Source: Desulfovirgula sp. (lineage in GTDB: Bacteria > Bacillota > Desulfotomaculia > Desulfotomaculales > Desulfocucumaceae). From it: a DNA stretch of 53,799 nt. A program made the translations under genes and the position numbers. This document shows positions 37,552 to 46,075 of the stretch, in pieces (the stretch's first letter is position 1; every line of letters begins with the position of its first letter). Below the pieces are notes generated by a model. It was not told where the DNA came from, made no database searches, and worked only from the letters and a program-made list of their open reading frames with translations. The stretch covers positions 1 through 53,799 of the forward strand of contig DYET01000132.1 of the NCBI GenBank assembly GCA_020725625.1, given 5' to 3'.

Positions 37552-38478
37552 TTGAAGTGGCTGGAGATAAGCGTACAGATTGAGCGTGAGGATACGGACG
37601 CCGTCAGCGACTTGTTTGACGGCATGGGAACAGGCGGGGTGGTCATCGAAGACCCCGCCCTAATTTATAATGCGGTGGCTGAAGGCAGCATTGAAACGGT
37701 GGTCCTCGATCCCCCCGCCGACCCGTTTTCGCCCCCGGTGGTGAAGGGATACCTGCCCGTTGACTGCAGGCTTCCCGGAAAGCTGGAGGAATTCATTTCC
37801 AGGCTGGCCGGAATTGACCCGGAGTACCCGGCCCGGGTGTCGTACAGGGAAATCGAGGAGAGCAGCTGGCTTGACCGGTGGAAGGAATACTGCCGCCCGG
37901 TAAGGGTGGGCCGCAGGCTCCTGGTTAAGCCTTCCCGGATTTCCCCGGAACCCTGGGAGGGGTTGCTGGTAGTCGAAATGGACCCGGGCCTGGCCTTCGG
38001 TTGCGGCACCCACCCCACCACTGCCATGTGCATGGCCCTCCTTGAGGAGTCCGTCGGAGGCGGAGAAACGGTCATCGATGTAGGAACCGGGTCGGGAATA
38101 CTGGCCATAACCGCCGCCCGGCTGGGGGCGGCCTGGGTACTGGCGTTGGACTCGGACCCCGTCGCCGTAAGGGTGGCCCGGGAAAATGTGGCGGCCAACG
38201 GGGTGGAAGGTATAGTGGCGGTCCGGGAGGGGAACCTGCTGGAAGGCGTCTGTACGCCGGCCGACGTAATCGTGGCCAACATCATGACCGATGTTATCAT
38301 CAGGCTCTTGCCGTCCGCGGCGGAGCTCCTGAAGGCTGGCGGGAGATTCATCGCCTCCGGCGTCATCGCCGGCAGGCGGGAAGAAGTGGCCGTGGCCCTT
38401 GAGGCGTCCGGCCTGAGGACGGTAAGAATTCTAAATGAAGGGGAATGGGTAAGCTTTCTGGCAGAGAAGATTTATTAG
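37552..38478 (+). CDS. prmA: ribosomal protein L11 methyltransferase
   Basis: A 308-residue SAM-dependent methyltransferase that trimethylates ribosomal protein L11. The PrmA-type N-terminal domain (MKWLEISVQIEREDTDAVSDLFDGMGTGGVVIED) precedes the SAM motif VIDVGTGSGILAITAARLGA, with DPGLAFGCGTHPTT and VANIMTDVI. The TTG at 37552 follows GAGG. dnaJ-prmA-rsmE is the normal Firmicute order. Confidence 0.95.
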   Translation: MKWLEISVQIEREDTDAVSDLFDGMGTGGVVIEDPALIYNAVAEGSIETVVLDPPADPFSPPVVKGYLPVDCRLPGKLEEFISRLAGIDPEYPARVSYREIEESSWLDRWKEYCRPVRVGRRLLVKPSRISPEPWEGLLVVEMDPGLAFGCGTHPTTAMCMALLEESVGGGETVIDVGTGSGILAITAARLGAAWVLALDSDPVAVRVARENVAANGVEGIVAVREGNLLEGVCTPADVIVANIMTDVIIRLLPSAAELLKAGGRFIASGVIAGRREEVAVALEASGLRTVRILNEGEWVSFLAEKIY

Positions 38479-38566
38479 CAGAGGACACAGAGATCGCGGA
38501 GATTAAGAACTCTTTTATTTTAGCTTTTTTCTCTGTGTACCCTTTGGCCTCTGTGGTTAAAAATAT
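38479..38566. repeat. inverted repeat of the CACAGAG/CTCTGTG type
   Basis: AGAGGACACAGAGA at the left is mirrored by TCTCTGTGTACCC and GGCCTCTGTGGTTA at the right, filling the prmA-rsmE spacer. Similar CCACAGAGG/CCTCTGTGG palindromic spacers occur in many unrelated bacterial genomes, so this is a dispersed repeat, perhaps a non-autonomous element. It leaves the rsmE ribosome-binding site intact. Confidence 0.55.
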
Positions 38567-38584
38567 TAGGCAGGAGATTATCGC

Positions 38585-39322
38585 ATGCACCGCTTTTTTG
38601 TTTCGCCGGAACAGTTTGACTCCGGGCATCCCGTGATCAGGGGACAGGACGTCAGGCACATGGTTAAGGTGCTGCGCCTGGGTCCCGGTGACGTGGTCCA
38701 CCTCCTGGACGGAAGGGGCAGGGCGGCCAGGGCAAGAATAGATTCGGTGGGCAGGCAGGAGGCGGCCCTAACCCGGCTGGAAGAGTTCACCCCCGGAGGC
38801 GAGCCTCCTGTGGAGGTTACCCTGGTGCAGGGGCTGGCCAAAGGGGACAAAATGGACCTTGTCATCCAAAAATCAACAGAAATGGGAGTTGCCGGGATTA
38901 TTCCCCTGGTCTGCCGCAGGTCGGTGGTCCGCCTGGAAGGCGCCCGGGCCGACGAAAGGCGGGATCGCTGGCAGCGGCTGGCCGTGGAGGCGGCCAAGCA
39001 GTGCCGCCGCGCCAGGGTGCCCCTGGTGAGGTCGCCGCAAAGCCTCGGGGAGGTATTGAGCGAAATTCCTTCAGGCACGGCTTCCATTCTGCCCTGGGAA
39101 GAGGAGCGGGACCGATCCCTCGGGGACCTTCTGCAGGGGGAGCGGCCGGGCCGGGTATACCTCTTCATCGGGCCCGAGGGCGGCTTTGAGGCCTCGGAGG
39201 TGGAGGAGGCCAGGCGGAGGGGGGTGGCCGCGGTGACGCTGGGTCCAAGGATCCTCAGGACCGAAACCGCCGGACTGGTGAGTTTGGCGTTGATCATGCA
39301 TAAATGGGGCGACCTCGGTTAA
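38585..39322 (+). CDS. rsmE: 16S rRNA (uracil-1498-N3)-methyltransferase
   Basis: A 245-residue SPOUT-fold RNA methyltransferase. Visible features are the N-terminal PUA-like part (HRFFVSPEQF, HMVKVLRLGPGDVVHLLDG), QGLAKGDKMDLVIQKSTEMG and the SAM-binding knot IGPEGGFEASEV with LGPRILRTETA. CAGGAGA precedes ATG 38585. Length is normal. Confidence 0.96.
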   Translation: MHRFFVSPEQFDSGHPVIRGQDVRHMVKVLRLGPGDVVHLLDGRGRAARARIDSVGRQEAALTRLEEFTPGGEPPVEVTLVQGLAKGDKMDLVIQKSTEMGVAGIIPLVCRRSVVRLEGARADERRDRWQRLAVEAAKQCRRARVPLVRSPQSLGEVLSEIPSGTASILPWEEERDRSLGDLLQGERPGRVYLFIGPEGGFEASEVEEARRRGVAAVTLGPRILRTETAGLVSLALIMHKWGDLG

Positions 39323-39431
39323 TCAGGCCGGCCGAATACTGGATGTCGGAAGCCGGAAAAGAAAGAAGTGAACTTCAGCCAATAACGAAACTTAATATCA
39401 TGAACTGTTTATTATAAAGTGAGGCGCAGCA

Positions 39432-40814
39432 ATGGACAGGGTGCGGGAAAAACAAGAGTCGAACTTCCAACCTCCAACCTCCGGCCTCCAACCTCCGGCA
39501 ACGGACTTGCAAAAGTCCGTTGCCTTCGTCACCCTGGGGTGCAAGGTCAACCAGTACGAGTCCTCAGCCCTGGCCGAGATGTTCAGGGCCAGGGGATACC
39601 AGGTGGTTGACTTCAAAGAGAAGGCCGACGTGTACGTAATCAACACCTGCACCGTGACCCACCTTGGAGATCGCAAATCCCGCCAGCTTATCCGGAGGGC
39701 CGCCCGGGCCAACCCCGGTGCACTGGTGGTGGTAACCGGCTGCTACTCGCAGGTTTCACCCGGTGAGGTCCTGGAGATTCCGGGCGTAGACCTGGTGACG
39801 GGGACCGGGGACAGGTCGGGGATCGTCGAGATGGTGGAAAGGGTTGGGAAGGGGCAAAAACTCAACGCCGTCCGTGAAGCCCGGGAGTTTACGGAGTTTG
39901 AGGAACTTCCGGCTGTGGCCGCCACCGGCAGGGTCAGGGCCTTCCTGAAGATCCAGGAGGGGTGCGACAATTTCTGCTCGTACTGCATCGTCCCCTATGC
40001 CAGGGGCCCGTTAAAGAGCAGGGATCCGGAAAAGATTCTCGAAGAGGCCAGGAAACTGGCCGACTCGGGATACCGCGAGATAGTTCTCACCGGCATACAC
40101 ACCGGGGCTTACGGAAAGGATAAGATGAACGGGCCGGGCCTTGCGGCCCTCATGGAGAAACTGGCGAAAATCCAGGGGTTGTCCAGGATCAGGCTGAGTT
40201 CGGTGGAGCCCATGGACATAACCGGCGAACTCATCTCCCTGCTGGCCCAGGGCCCCCCCTTCTGCCCGCACCTGCACATACCGCTTCAGAGCGGCGACGA
40301 CAGCATTCTGGCGGCGATGAGAAGGGGTTACACCGCCGACGACATCAGGCGACTGGTGGGCCTGATCAGGGAGAAAGTCAGCGACGTGTCGATTACGACC
40401 GATGTCATCGTCGGTTTTCCCGGGGAAAGCGATGAACATTTTGCCAACACGTACAATTTGATCCGGGAACTAAAATTCACTTCCCTGCATACCTTTAAAT
40501 ATTCGCCCAGGAAGGGGACCCCCGCGGCGAAATTTCCCAACCAGGTGCCGCCGGAGGTGAAGGAGGAGCGCAGCGACAGGCTCATTGTGCTGGGAGAGGA
40601 TTTATACTCCCGTTTTGCCTCCCGCTACCTGGGGAGGGATGTTGAGGTGCTGGCGGAGGAAGGCGCCCACTGCTGCCCCGGGATGATCCAGGGGCACACG
40701 GCAAATTACCTCCTGGTAGCTTTTCCGGGGGACCCCGGGCTTAAGGGGAAGTTTGTGCGGGTGAGTCTCCAAAAACTGTCCGGCAGGCTGTTGACGGGCG
40801 GAATTATTATCTAA
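39432..40814 (+). CDS. mtaB: tRNA threonylcarbamoyladenosine methylthiotransferase MtaB
   Basis: A 460-residue radical-SAM methylthiotransferase. The N-terminal UPF0004 domain has VAFVTLGCKVNQYES, INTCTVT and VTGCYSQ cysteines; the radical SAM motif is CDNFCSYCIVPYARGP; a C-terminal TRAM domain follows. The first 30 residues are unlike the family: codons 12-24 or so are encoded by tandem CTCCAACCTCCGGC repeats and read PPTSGLQPPA. The normal protein would begin near the VAFVTLGC segment. No better start codon with a ribosome-binding site is seen there, so the repeat seems to have been incorporated into the frame. Confidence 0.94.
   Translation: MDRVREKQESNFQPPTSGLQPPATDLQKSVAFVTLGCKVNQYESSALAEMFRARGYQVVDFKEKADVYVINTCTVTHLGDRKSRQLIRRAARANPGALVVVTGCYSQVSPGEVLEIPGVDLVTGTGDRSGIVEMVERVGKGQKLNAVREAREFTEFEELPAVAATGRVRAFLKIQEGCDNFCSYCIVPYARGPLKSRDPEKILEEARKLADSGYREIVLTGIHTGAYGKDKMNGPGLAALMEKLAKIQGLSRIRLSSVEPMDITGELISLLAQGPPFCPHLHIPLQSGDDSILAAMRRGYTADDIRRLVGLIREKVSDVSITTDVIVGFPGESDEHFANTYNLIRELKFTSLHTFKYSPRKGTPAAKFPNQVPPEVKEERSDRLIVLGEDLYSRFASRYLGRDVEVLAEEGAHCCPGMIQGHTANYLLVAFPGDPGLKGKFVRVSLQKLSGRLLTGGIII
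39472..39499 (+). repeat. 14-bp perfect tandem repeat inside mtaB
   Basis: CTCCAACCTCCGGC occurs twice in direct succession, with related CTCCAAC sequence before it. Being 14 bp long it would shift the frame with each copy gained or lost, so the number of copies decides whether the upstream ATG is in frame with the enzyme. Confidence 0.85.
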
Positions 40815-40897
40815 TCTCCTGAAGGATTTACACGCTGTTTGTTGAATAATATCCTGAAAAATTAGGATGTCATTTTCTCCGGGGGGAGGTGCAGTAG

Positions 40898-41239
40898 TTG
40901 CAGGATTGCATATTTTGTAAAATAGTCAATAAAGAAATACCGGCCGAGGTAGTTTACGAAAATGACGCCGTGCTTGTCTTCAAGGACATCAGGCCGGCCG
41001 CTCCCGTGCACCTCTTGTTGATTCCCAAGAAGCACATACCTACTTTTTTCAACCTGGAGGAAGAAGACGCTCATCTTTTGGGGGAAATTCACCTGGCTGC
41101 CGTCCGGGTGGCCCGCGGTTCGGGTCTTGAAAAGGGCTTTCGACTGGTCAGCAACTGCAATGAGGACGCCGGCCAGCTGGTGTTTCACATCCACTACCAC
41201 CTGATGGCCGGCAGGAAGCTGCACTGGCCTCCGGGCTAG
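40898..41239 (+). CDS. HIT-family hydrolase (HinT-like)
   Basis: A 113-residue histidine-triad protein with CIFCKIVNKEIPAEVVYE at the N-terminus and the HIT motif VFHIHYHLMAGR near the C-terminus. HinT-type enzymes hydrolyse AMP-lysine and adenosine phosphoramidates. The TTG at 40898 follows GGGGGGAGGTG; no ATG is available. It lies between mtaB and rpsU, the usual position in Firmicutes. Confidence 0.94.
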   Translation: MQDCIFCKIVNKEIPAEVVYENDAVLVFKDIRPAAPVHLLLIPKKHIPTFFNLEEEDAHLLGEIHLAAVRVARGSGLEKGFRLVSNCNEDAGQLVFHIHYHLMAGRKLHWPPG

Positions 41240-41268
41240 TTGACTACATCCGACCTCGGATGTATAAT
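41240..41268 (+). promoter_or_regulatory. rpsU promoter with palindrome in the spacer
   Basis: TTGACT (41240-41245) and TATAAT (41263-41268) are separated by exactly 17 bases. The spacer is occupied by a perfect 20-base palindrome, TACATCCGA-CC-TCGGATGTA (41245-41264), that reaches into both hexamers and is well placed for a repressor. Confidence 0.8.
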
Positions 41269-41354
41269 TAAGTGGCGTGTGCAATTTGGCAACGGGGTGT
41301 TTTTTTTAATGCTTAGCATTGTTTGCTGTACTGCGGCGGGGGGAGGGATAGCGA

Positions 41355-41534
41355 ATGGCAGAAGTACGTGTCGGTAAGAACGAGACACTGGACAGTGCCC
41401 TCCGACGCTTTAAACGCACCTGTCAAAAGGCCGGTGTGCTGGCGGAGGCCAGAAAGCATGAGCACTACGAAAAACCGAGTGTTAGGCGCAAGAAAAAATC
41501 CGAAGCAGCTAGAAAGCGCAGGTTCCATCATTAA
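41355..41534 (+). CDS. rpsU: 30S ribosomal protein S21
   Basis: A 59-residue basic protein beginning [20 protein letters not shown] and continuing with [45 protein letters not shown] precedes ATG 41355. The size and sequence are typical of S21. It has its own strong promoter and is followed by a GC-rich hairpin. Confidence 0.96.
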   Translation: MAEVRVGKNETLDSALRRFKRTCQKAGVLAEARKHEHYEKPSVRRKKKSEAARKRRFHH

Positions 41535-41586
41535 AGCCGAACGTCTTAAGCCGCCTGTTACCGGGCGGCAGTCATTAGAACAGGGA

Positions 41587-41612
41587 ATGCCCGGCGAAGC
41601 GCCGGGCATTTG
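41587..41612 (+). terminator. GC-rich hairpin after rpsU
   Basis: ATGCCCGGCG pairs with CGCCGGGCAT over a 3-base loop, followed only by T-T-G-T. The poor T-tract suggests partial termination, so that nfeD may be expressed by readthrough. Confidence 0.5.
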
Positions 41613-41654
41613 TGCAACCGGGGGCTGATATTACAGCCGGTGGAGGTGGTGACG

Positions 41655-42155
41655 TTGGTTACTCATGTCTGGCTTTCCATACTGTTGTTCCTGCTGGGTA
41701 TAACCGCACTGGTTCTGGAAATATTAGTCGTGCCCGGTTTCGGCCTGGCAGGGGTCTCGGGAATAATCCTGATCGCCTGGGGCGTCCTCCTGCTGGCTGT
41801 AGATTTTACCCAGGCCACCACGGCCCTTGTACTGGCCCTGGCGGCCACCATGGCGGTATTGGTTTTCGGGGTCAGGCTCTTTAAAAGGTATAACCTCTGG
41901 CAGATGTTGACCCTGAGGACGAAACAGTACCGCGAGGCCGGCTACGTCGCCCCCAGTTCAGGCCTTGTCCTTAATACGGGAAAGACCGGAACCGCCCTGA
42001 CTCCACTGAGGCCTTCAGGAGCCGCCGAGGTATCGGGCCTGAGGCTTGACGTGGTCACCGAGGGGGAGTACATCCCTGCCGGAACGCCGATCGAGGTGGT
42101 CAGGGTGGAGGGCGCCAGGGTGGTGGTGAGGTCAACAGGTAAACCCCGGCAGTAG
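41655..42155 (+). CDS. NfeD-family membrane protein (short form)
   Basis: A 166-residue protein with three closely spaced N-terminal membrane helices (VWLSILLFLLGITALVLEIL, GLAGVSGIILIAWGVLLLAV, ATTALVLALAATMAVLVFGV) and a soluble OB-fold NfeD domain (TGKTGTALTPLRPSGAAEV, RLDVVTEGEYIPAGTPIEVV, EGARVVVR). Short NfeD proteins usually partner a flotillin or YqfA-type protein; none is visible nearby. TTG 41655 lies 6 bases after GGAGGTGG. Confidence 0.85.
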   Translation: MVTHVWLSILLFLLGITALVLEILVVPGFGLAGVSGIILIAWGVLLLAVDFTQATTALVLALAATMAVLVFGVRLFKRYNLWQMLTLRTKQYREAGYVAPSSGLVLNTGKTGTALTPLRPSGAAEVSGLRLDVVTEGEYIPAGTPIEVVRVEGARVVVRSTGKPRQ

Positions 42156-42218
42156 CCGGCTAATCTTGCGGGAGTCCGGCCGGCCTAGTCAGATAATATT
42201 TCAAGGAAGGAGTTGGCA

Positions 42219-43886
42219 TTGTTGGACAGGCGGTTCACTTATAACGTGGAGATGTTCAGGGAAACATTTGAGCGCGAATTTACCTTCATCAACGGCTTTT
42301 TGCGCAACACCCGGCGCTTCCGGGACCGCAGGGCACTGACCTGCCCGATCAGGCAGGTAAGCTTGACCTACGCCGAGTTGAACCGGGCGTGCAACAGGCT
42401 GGCCAACGCCCTGCTAAAAGACGGCGTGAGGAACGGTCAGGTCATCATGTACCAGATGTTCAACTGCCTGGAATTTGTCCTGGTTTACCTCGCCTCTCAA
42501 AAAATAGGGGCGGTCAACTGCCCGATCAATTACCGGCTGTCGCCGGGGGAGACTGCCTTTATCATAGACGACAGCAAGCCGGCGGTTTTCTTTTACGATG
42601 CCGAAATCGGGGAGACCGTCCGGAGAGCCCTGGAAATGGCCAGTCACAGGCCCGGGAGGCTGGTCGTGGTGGATTACGCGGGTAAAGGGGATCCGGTTGA
42701 GGGGTCGGTGACCTTTGAGGAGTACTTGCGGGGAATGCCCGAGGACGATCCTCAGACAGAATACCGGCCGCACGTGTATGAAGAGGTGACCCGCCTGTAC
42801 ACGTCGGGAACCACCGGCATGCCCAAGGGGGTCCCCCTCAATCACATCAACGAGGTATTGTCCGCCCACGATGTAATAATGCACTTTCCCCTTTCTCCGG
42901 TGGACAAAACTATGAACATGACCCCGTGGTTCCACCGGGGGGGACTGCACTCCGGGGGGCCGAACCCCACCCTTTACGCGGGGGGCGAGGTCATTCCCCT
43001 GCGGCAGTTCGATGCCCGGCTGGTTTTGGATTACGTTCAGAAATACGGCATAAGCTTTCTCATCGGATCCCCCGCGGTTCTGAAGATGCTCTGTGACCAG
43101 CAGATCGAAAGCCCGAGGAGGATAGAAATGCTGAAGGGCATTGTGACCATGGGCGCCCCGCTGGAAAGAGAGGCCTGCATCAGGTACCAGAAGTACCTGA
43201 CTCCGAACATCTTCAACGGTTACGGAACCACCGAGTCATTCTGGAATTCTTTTTTAAGGCCCTTCGACCTGCCCCGGCAGGCCGGCAGCGCCGGGAGGTC
43301 ATGCACCGACGATGACGTGGCGGTGGTCAAGGTTTACGAGGACCGGTTGGCCGAACCGGAAGATCTGGCGGCGAAGGACGGCCGGGAAGTGGGGGAGGTG
43401 ATTGTGCGCTGCCCCGCCAAGTGCACCTACGATTACTACAACAACCCGGAACAAAGAAGAAAACGCTATTACAAGGGTTGGATGTATACCGGGGATCTGG
43501 CCACCTGGGACGAGGAAGAATACATAACCATAGTTGGCCGGAAAGACGACATGATTATATCGGGGGGCGAAAACATCTACCCGGTTCAGGTCGAAGAGGT
43601 TCTCAACCAAAACCCCAGGGTCCACGATTCGGTGGTGGTGGGCCTGCCGGACGAGAAGTGGGGCCAGGTGGTGGTGGCCTACGTGGTGAAAAAGGACCCA
43701 TCCCTTACCGCCCGGGAACTGGACCGTCACTGTCTGGATCACCCCATGCTGGCCAGGTACAAGAGGCCGAGGTATTACTGCTTCGTCGACCAACTGCCCA
43801 TGACGGCCACCAGTAAAAAAATTCATTACAAGCTGGCGCAGCAGGTTGAGGAGGACTTCCGGAAGGGCCTTCTGGAAAAGGTGTAG
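42219..43886 (+). CDS. AMP-dependent acyl-CoA ligase
   Basis: A 555-residue acid-CoA ligase of the adenylate-forming family. The AMP/P-loop motif is RLYTSGTTGMPKGVPLNH, followed by FNGYGTTESFW, the hinge YTGDLATWDEEEYITIVGRKDDMIISGGENIYPVQVEEVL and the catalytic Lys region ATSKKIHYKLAQQ. TTG 42219 is preferred, 7 bases after GGAAGGAG; TTG 42213 and 42222 are alternatives. It converges with the sigma-54 activator gene and precedes the ring-degradation genes, so an aromatic or alicyclic acid is a plausible substrate. The exact acid cannot be told from sequence alone. Confidence 0.88.
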   Translation: MLDRRFTYNVEMFRETFEREFTFINGFLRNTRRFRDRRALTCPIRQVSLTYAELNRACNRLANALLKDGVRNGQVIMYQMFNCLEFVLVYLASQKIGAVNCPINYRLSPGETAFIIDDSKPAVFFYDAEIGETVRRALEMASHRPGRLVVVDYAGKGDPVEGSVTFEEYLRGMPEDDPQTEYRPHVYEEVTRLYTSGTTGMPKGVPLNHINEVLSAHDVIMHFPLSPVDKTMNMTPWFHRGGLHSGGPNPTLYAGGEVIPLRQFDARLVLDYVQKYGISFLIGSPAVLKMLCDQQIESPRRIEMLKGIVTMGAPLEREACIRYQKYLTPNIFNGYGTTESFWNSFLRPFDLPRQAGSAGRSCTDDDVAVVKVYEDRLAEPEDLAAKDGREVGEVIVRCPAKCTYDYYNNPEQRRKRYYKGWMYTGDLATWDEEEYITIVGRKDDMIISGGENIYPVQVEEVLNQNPRVHDSVVVGLPDEKWGQVVVAYVVKKDPSLTARELDRHCLDHPMLARYKRPRYYCFVDQLPMTATSKKIHYKLAQQVEEDFRKGLLEKV

Positions 43887-43945
43887 CCGGTTCGGTGGGT
43901 TGCCAAGATGCAAGATTCTTGCAGAAATGCAAGACGGAATATAAA

Positions 43946-43969
43946 TGCGCCCCCGGTTAAAGGGGCGCA
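43946..43969 (-). terminator. hairpin at the 3' end of the sigma-54 activator gene
   Basis: TGCGCCCC pairs with GGGGCGCA over an 8-base loop, followed on the minus strand by TTTATATT. It lies just beyond the activator stop codon, between two convergent genes. A separate perfect repeat TGCAAG-ATT-CTTGCA lies about 25 bases away. Confidence 0.55.
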
Positions 43970-43981
43970 CTTTCACATTTA

Positions 43982-44989
43982 CTACCGCAGGGAAATGTTT
44001 AATTTTTTTATTTTGCGACTGATGGTGGATTCGTCCACCTTCAACGCCAGCGCCACCTGTTTTAAAGTCCTGAACCTGTTCAAGGCCATGGTAATCAACT
44101 GGCGTTCCACCTCTTCCACTGCTTCATCCAGCGAGGTCAGGCTGTGAACGGTCACCGCTCCCTTCAGGTGCTTTTGCCTGTTCATATTCAGATAATCCCG
44201 GATTAATATTTCCGGCGTAATCATTTCGTGGGGATCCGAAATGACGTAAATTCTTTCGATGACGTTTTTCAATTCCCTTACATTGCCCGGCCAGTCATAG
44301 GACATGAAGATGCGCACGACTTCCGAAGAACAGTCTCTTTTAAGCTGGTATTTTTGTTCGCATTTCTTCTTATAGAAGTAAATCAGGGGCATTATATCCT
44401 CCCGCCGCTCCCTGAGGGGAGGAATTTTAAGGGGGATAACGTTCAGCCTGTAATAGAGATCTTCCCGGAAACTCCCTTCAACCACCAATTTATACAGGTC
44501 CCTGTTGGTGGCGGCGATGACCCTGGTATCTATTTTTTTGGACTTGTTGCTTCCTATGGGTGTAATTTCTCCCTCCTGGAGAACGCGCAGCAGCTTGACC
44601 TGCAAATGCAACGGTATGTCACCAATCTCATCCAGGAGGATGGTGCCCTGATGCGCCTGCTCAAACTTGCCGGCGTTGCCCTCCTTTCTAGCGCCCGTAA
44701 AAGCTCCCCCTTCATAGCCGAAGAGTTCTGATTCCAGCAGGCTTTCCGGTATGGCTCCGCAGTTCACCTTGATCATCGGACCGCAGCGCCCGCTGTGGTC
44801 ATGGATCAATTTGGCCAGCACCTCTTTACCCGTCCCGGATTCGCCCAGCAGCAGCACGGTGCAGTCAACTTTGGCGACCTGTACCGCCGTTCTCACCAGT
44901 TCCCTCATTTCCGCCGACTTGGCGACGATGTCATTGTCAATCCTTATTCCGGTACGGTCTTTTACAACAGCGAAACCAGTCAAGGCCAT
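43982..44989 (-). CDS. sigma-54-dependent transcriptional activator without sensor domain
   Basis: A 335-residue enhancer-binding protein. The AAA+ domain begins almost at the N-terminus: Walker A GESGTGKE (49-56), the sigma-54 contact loop GAFTGA (95-100), Walker [11 protein letters not shown] (115-124), arginine finger region [11 protein letters not shown], and a C-terminal Fis-type helix-turn-helix ([22 protein letters not shown]). There is no receiver, GAF or PAS domain, as in PspF-like proteins, so its activity must be set by another protein or by expression level. GGGGGGGA precedes the ATG. It is divergent from a sigma-54 promoter at 45149, its obvious target. Confidence 0.94.
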   Translation of the reverse strand: MALTGFAVVKDRTGIRIDNDIVAKSAEMRELVRTAVQVAKVDCTVLLLGESGTGKEVLAKLIHDHSGRCGPMIKVNCGAIPESLLESELFGYEGGAFTGARKEGNAGKFEQAHQGTILLDEIGDIPLHLQVKLLRVLQEGEITPIGSNKSKKIDTRVIAATNRDLYKLVVEGSFREDLYYRLNVIPLKIPPLRERREDIMPLIYFYKKKCEQKYQLKRDCSSEVVRIFMSYDWPGNVRELKNVIERIYVISDPHEMITPEILIRDYLNMNRQKHLKGAVTVHSLTSLDEAVEEVERQLITMALNRFRTLKQVALALKVDESTISRKIKKLNISLR

Positions 44990-45053
44990 TCCCCCCCGGT
45001 TAGCAATTTCCTTTCACTTTTTATTTCAATGAGCCTTGTTTCAGTGCCGATAA

Positions 45054-45087
45054 AATCAAAGGCCTGTTCGTGTAGTGTCCTTTGATT
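45054..45087. promoter_or_regulatory. candidate upstream activator site (9-bp inverted repeat)
   Basis: AATCAAAGG (45054-45062) and CCTTTGATT (45079-45087) are perfectly complementary with a 16-base gap. The site lies about 60-95 bases upstream of the -24 element and between the divergent activator and SDR genes, the right place for an enhancer-binding protein. Confidence 0.6.
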
Positions 45088-45148
45088 AATTATACTTTAT
45101 CATTGTTGGTAACAAAATAATATAATTTTTATTTTATTTTGAATTTTA

Positions 45149-45164
45149 TGGTTCAAAAATTGCA
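45149..45164 (+). promoter_or_regulatory. sigma-54 (-24/-12) promoter of the ring-degradation cluster
   Basis: TGGTTC-AAAAA-TTGCA contains the invariant GG and GC separated by ten bases, with a consensus TTGCA at -12. Transcription would start near 45175, about 30 bases before the SDR ATG at 45204 (ribosome-binding site GGAGG at 45190). Confidence 0.75.
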
Positions 45165-45203
45165 TTATTTAACGGCAAAAATTTCGACGGAGGTTTTGCA
45201 GAA

Positions 45204-45956
45204 ATGAGGCTAAAGGACAAAGTGGCTATTGTCACCGGGGCCGGAAGGGGGATCGGCTGTGCCATCGCTAAAATTTTTTCGGATGAAGGCGCCAAGGTTG
45301 TGGTTGCCGACCTGGACTTTAACAATGCCGCCGGGGTCGCCGGGGAGATTAGCGAGGCCGGCGGCAGCGCCCTGGCGGTGAAAGTGGACGTTTCAGTAAA
45401 AAAATCGGCGGACGCCATGGTTGAAGCGGTGCTGGAGCGGTTCGGGCAGGTGGACATTCTTGTCAATAACGCCGGGTGGGATAAAATCGAGCCATTTATG
45501 GACAGCACCGAGGATACCTGGGACAGGGTTATCGCCATAAATCTCAGGGGGTGTATAAACTGCTGCCGGGCGGTGCTGCCCGCCATGATTTCCAGACAGT
45601 ATGGAAGGATCGTTAACATTAGCTCTGATGCCGGGAGGGTCGGCTCGACGGGGGAAGCCGTGTATTCAGCTGCCAAAGGAGGAGTAATCGCCTTTACCAA
45701 AACCCTGGCCAGGGAAATGGCCCGCTATGCCATCAATGTCAACTGCGTGGCGCCGGGTCCCACCGACACCCAGCTTTTTGCCCAGCTGGTGACGGGAAAC
45801 CCTAAAATTGCCGAGGCCATGGTGAAAAGAATACCCCTCCGGCGGCTGGGGCAGCCCCGGGACATTGCCTATGCGGTGTTGTTTTTTTCTAGCGACGAGG
45901 CATCGTACATTACCGGACAGACCTTGAGCGTCAATGGCGGACTGAACATGCTGTAA
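45204..45956 (+). CDS. badH: SDR dehydrogenase, BadH-like (2-hydroxycyclohexanecarboxyl-CoA dehydrogenase)
   Basis: A 250-residue short-chain dehydrogenase with TGAGRGIG (NAD-binding), NNAG, and the catalytic Ser...YxxxK (SSDAGR..., YSAAKGG). Overall it resembles BadH, which oxidises 2-hydroxycyclohexane-1-carboxyl-CoA to the 2-oxo compound with NAD. The next gene is a clear BadI-type ring-opening hydrolase, which supports that role over the many other SDR functions (for example FabG). It is the first gene after the sigma-54 promoter. GGAGG ends 10 bases before the ATG. Confidence 0.78.
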   Translation: MRLKDKVAIVTGAGRGIGCAIAKIFSDEGAKVVVADLDFNNAAGVAGEISEAGGSALAVKVDVSVKKSADAMVEAVLERFGQVDILVNNAGWDKIEPFMDSTEDTWDRVIAINLRGCINCCRAVLPAMISRQYGRIVNISSDAGRVGSTGEAVYSAAKGGVIAFTKTLAREMARYAINVNCVAPGPTDTQLFAQLVTGNPKIAEAMVKRIPLRRLGQPRDIAYAVLFFSSDEASYITGQTLSVNGGLNML

Positions 45957-46075
45957 TGTGCGCTTGAATGCGGCTTGGGAAGGGAAGAGCGGTGGGTTAC
46001 TTAATTTAAATGCAAGGGATTGGGCAGGACAGATATGTTAGGTGAAAAAAATCATAATTTTTGGAGGGATTGCTT

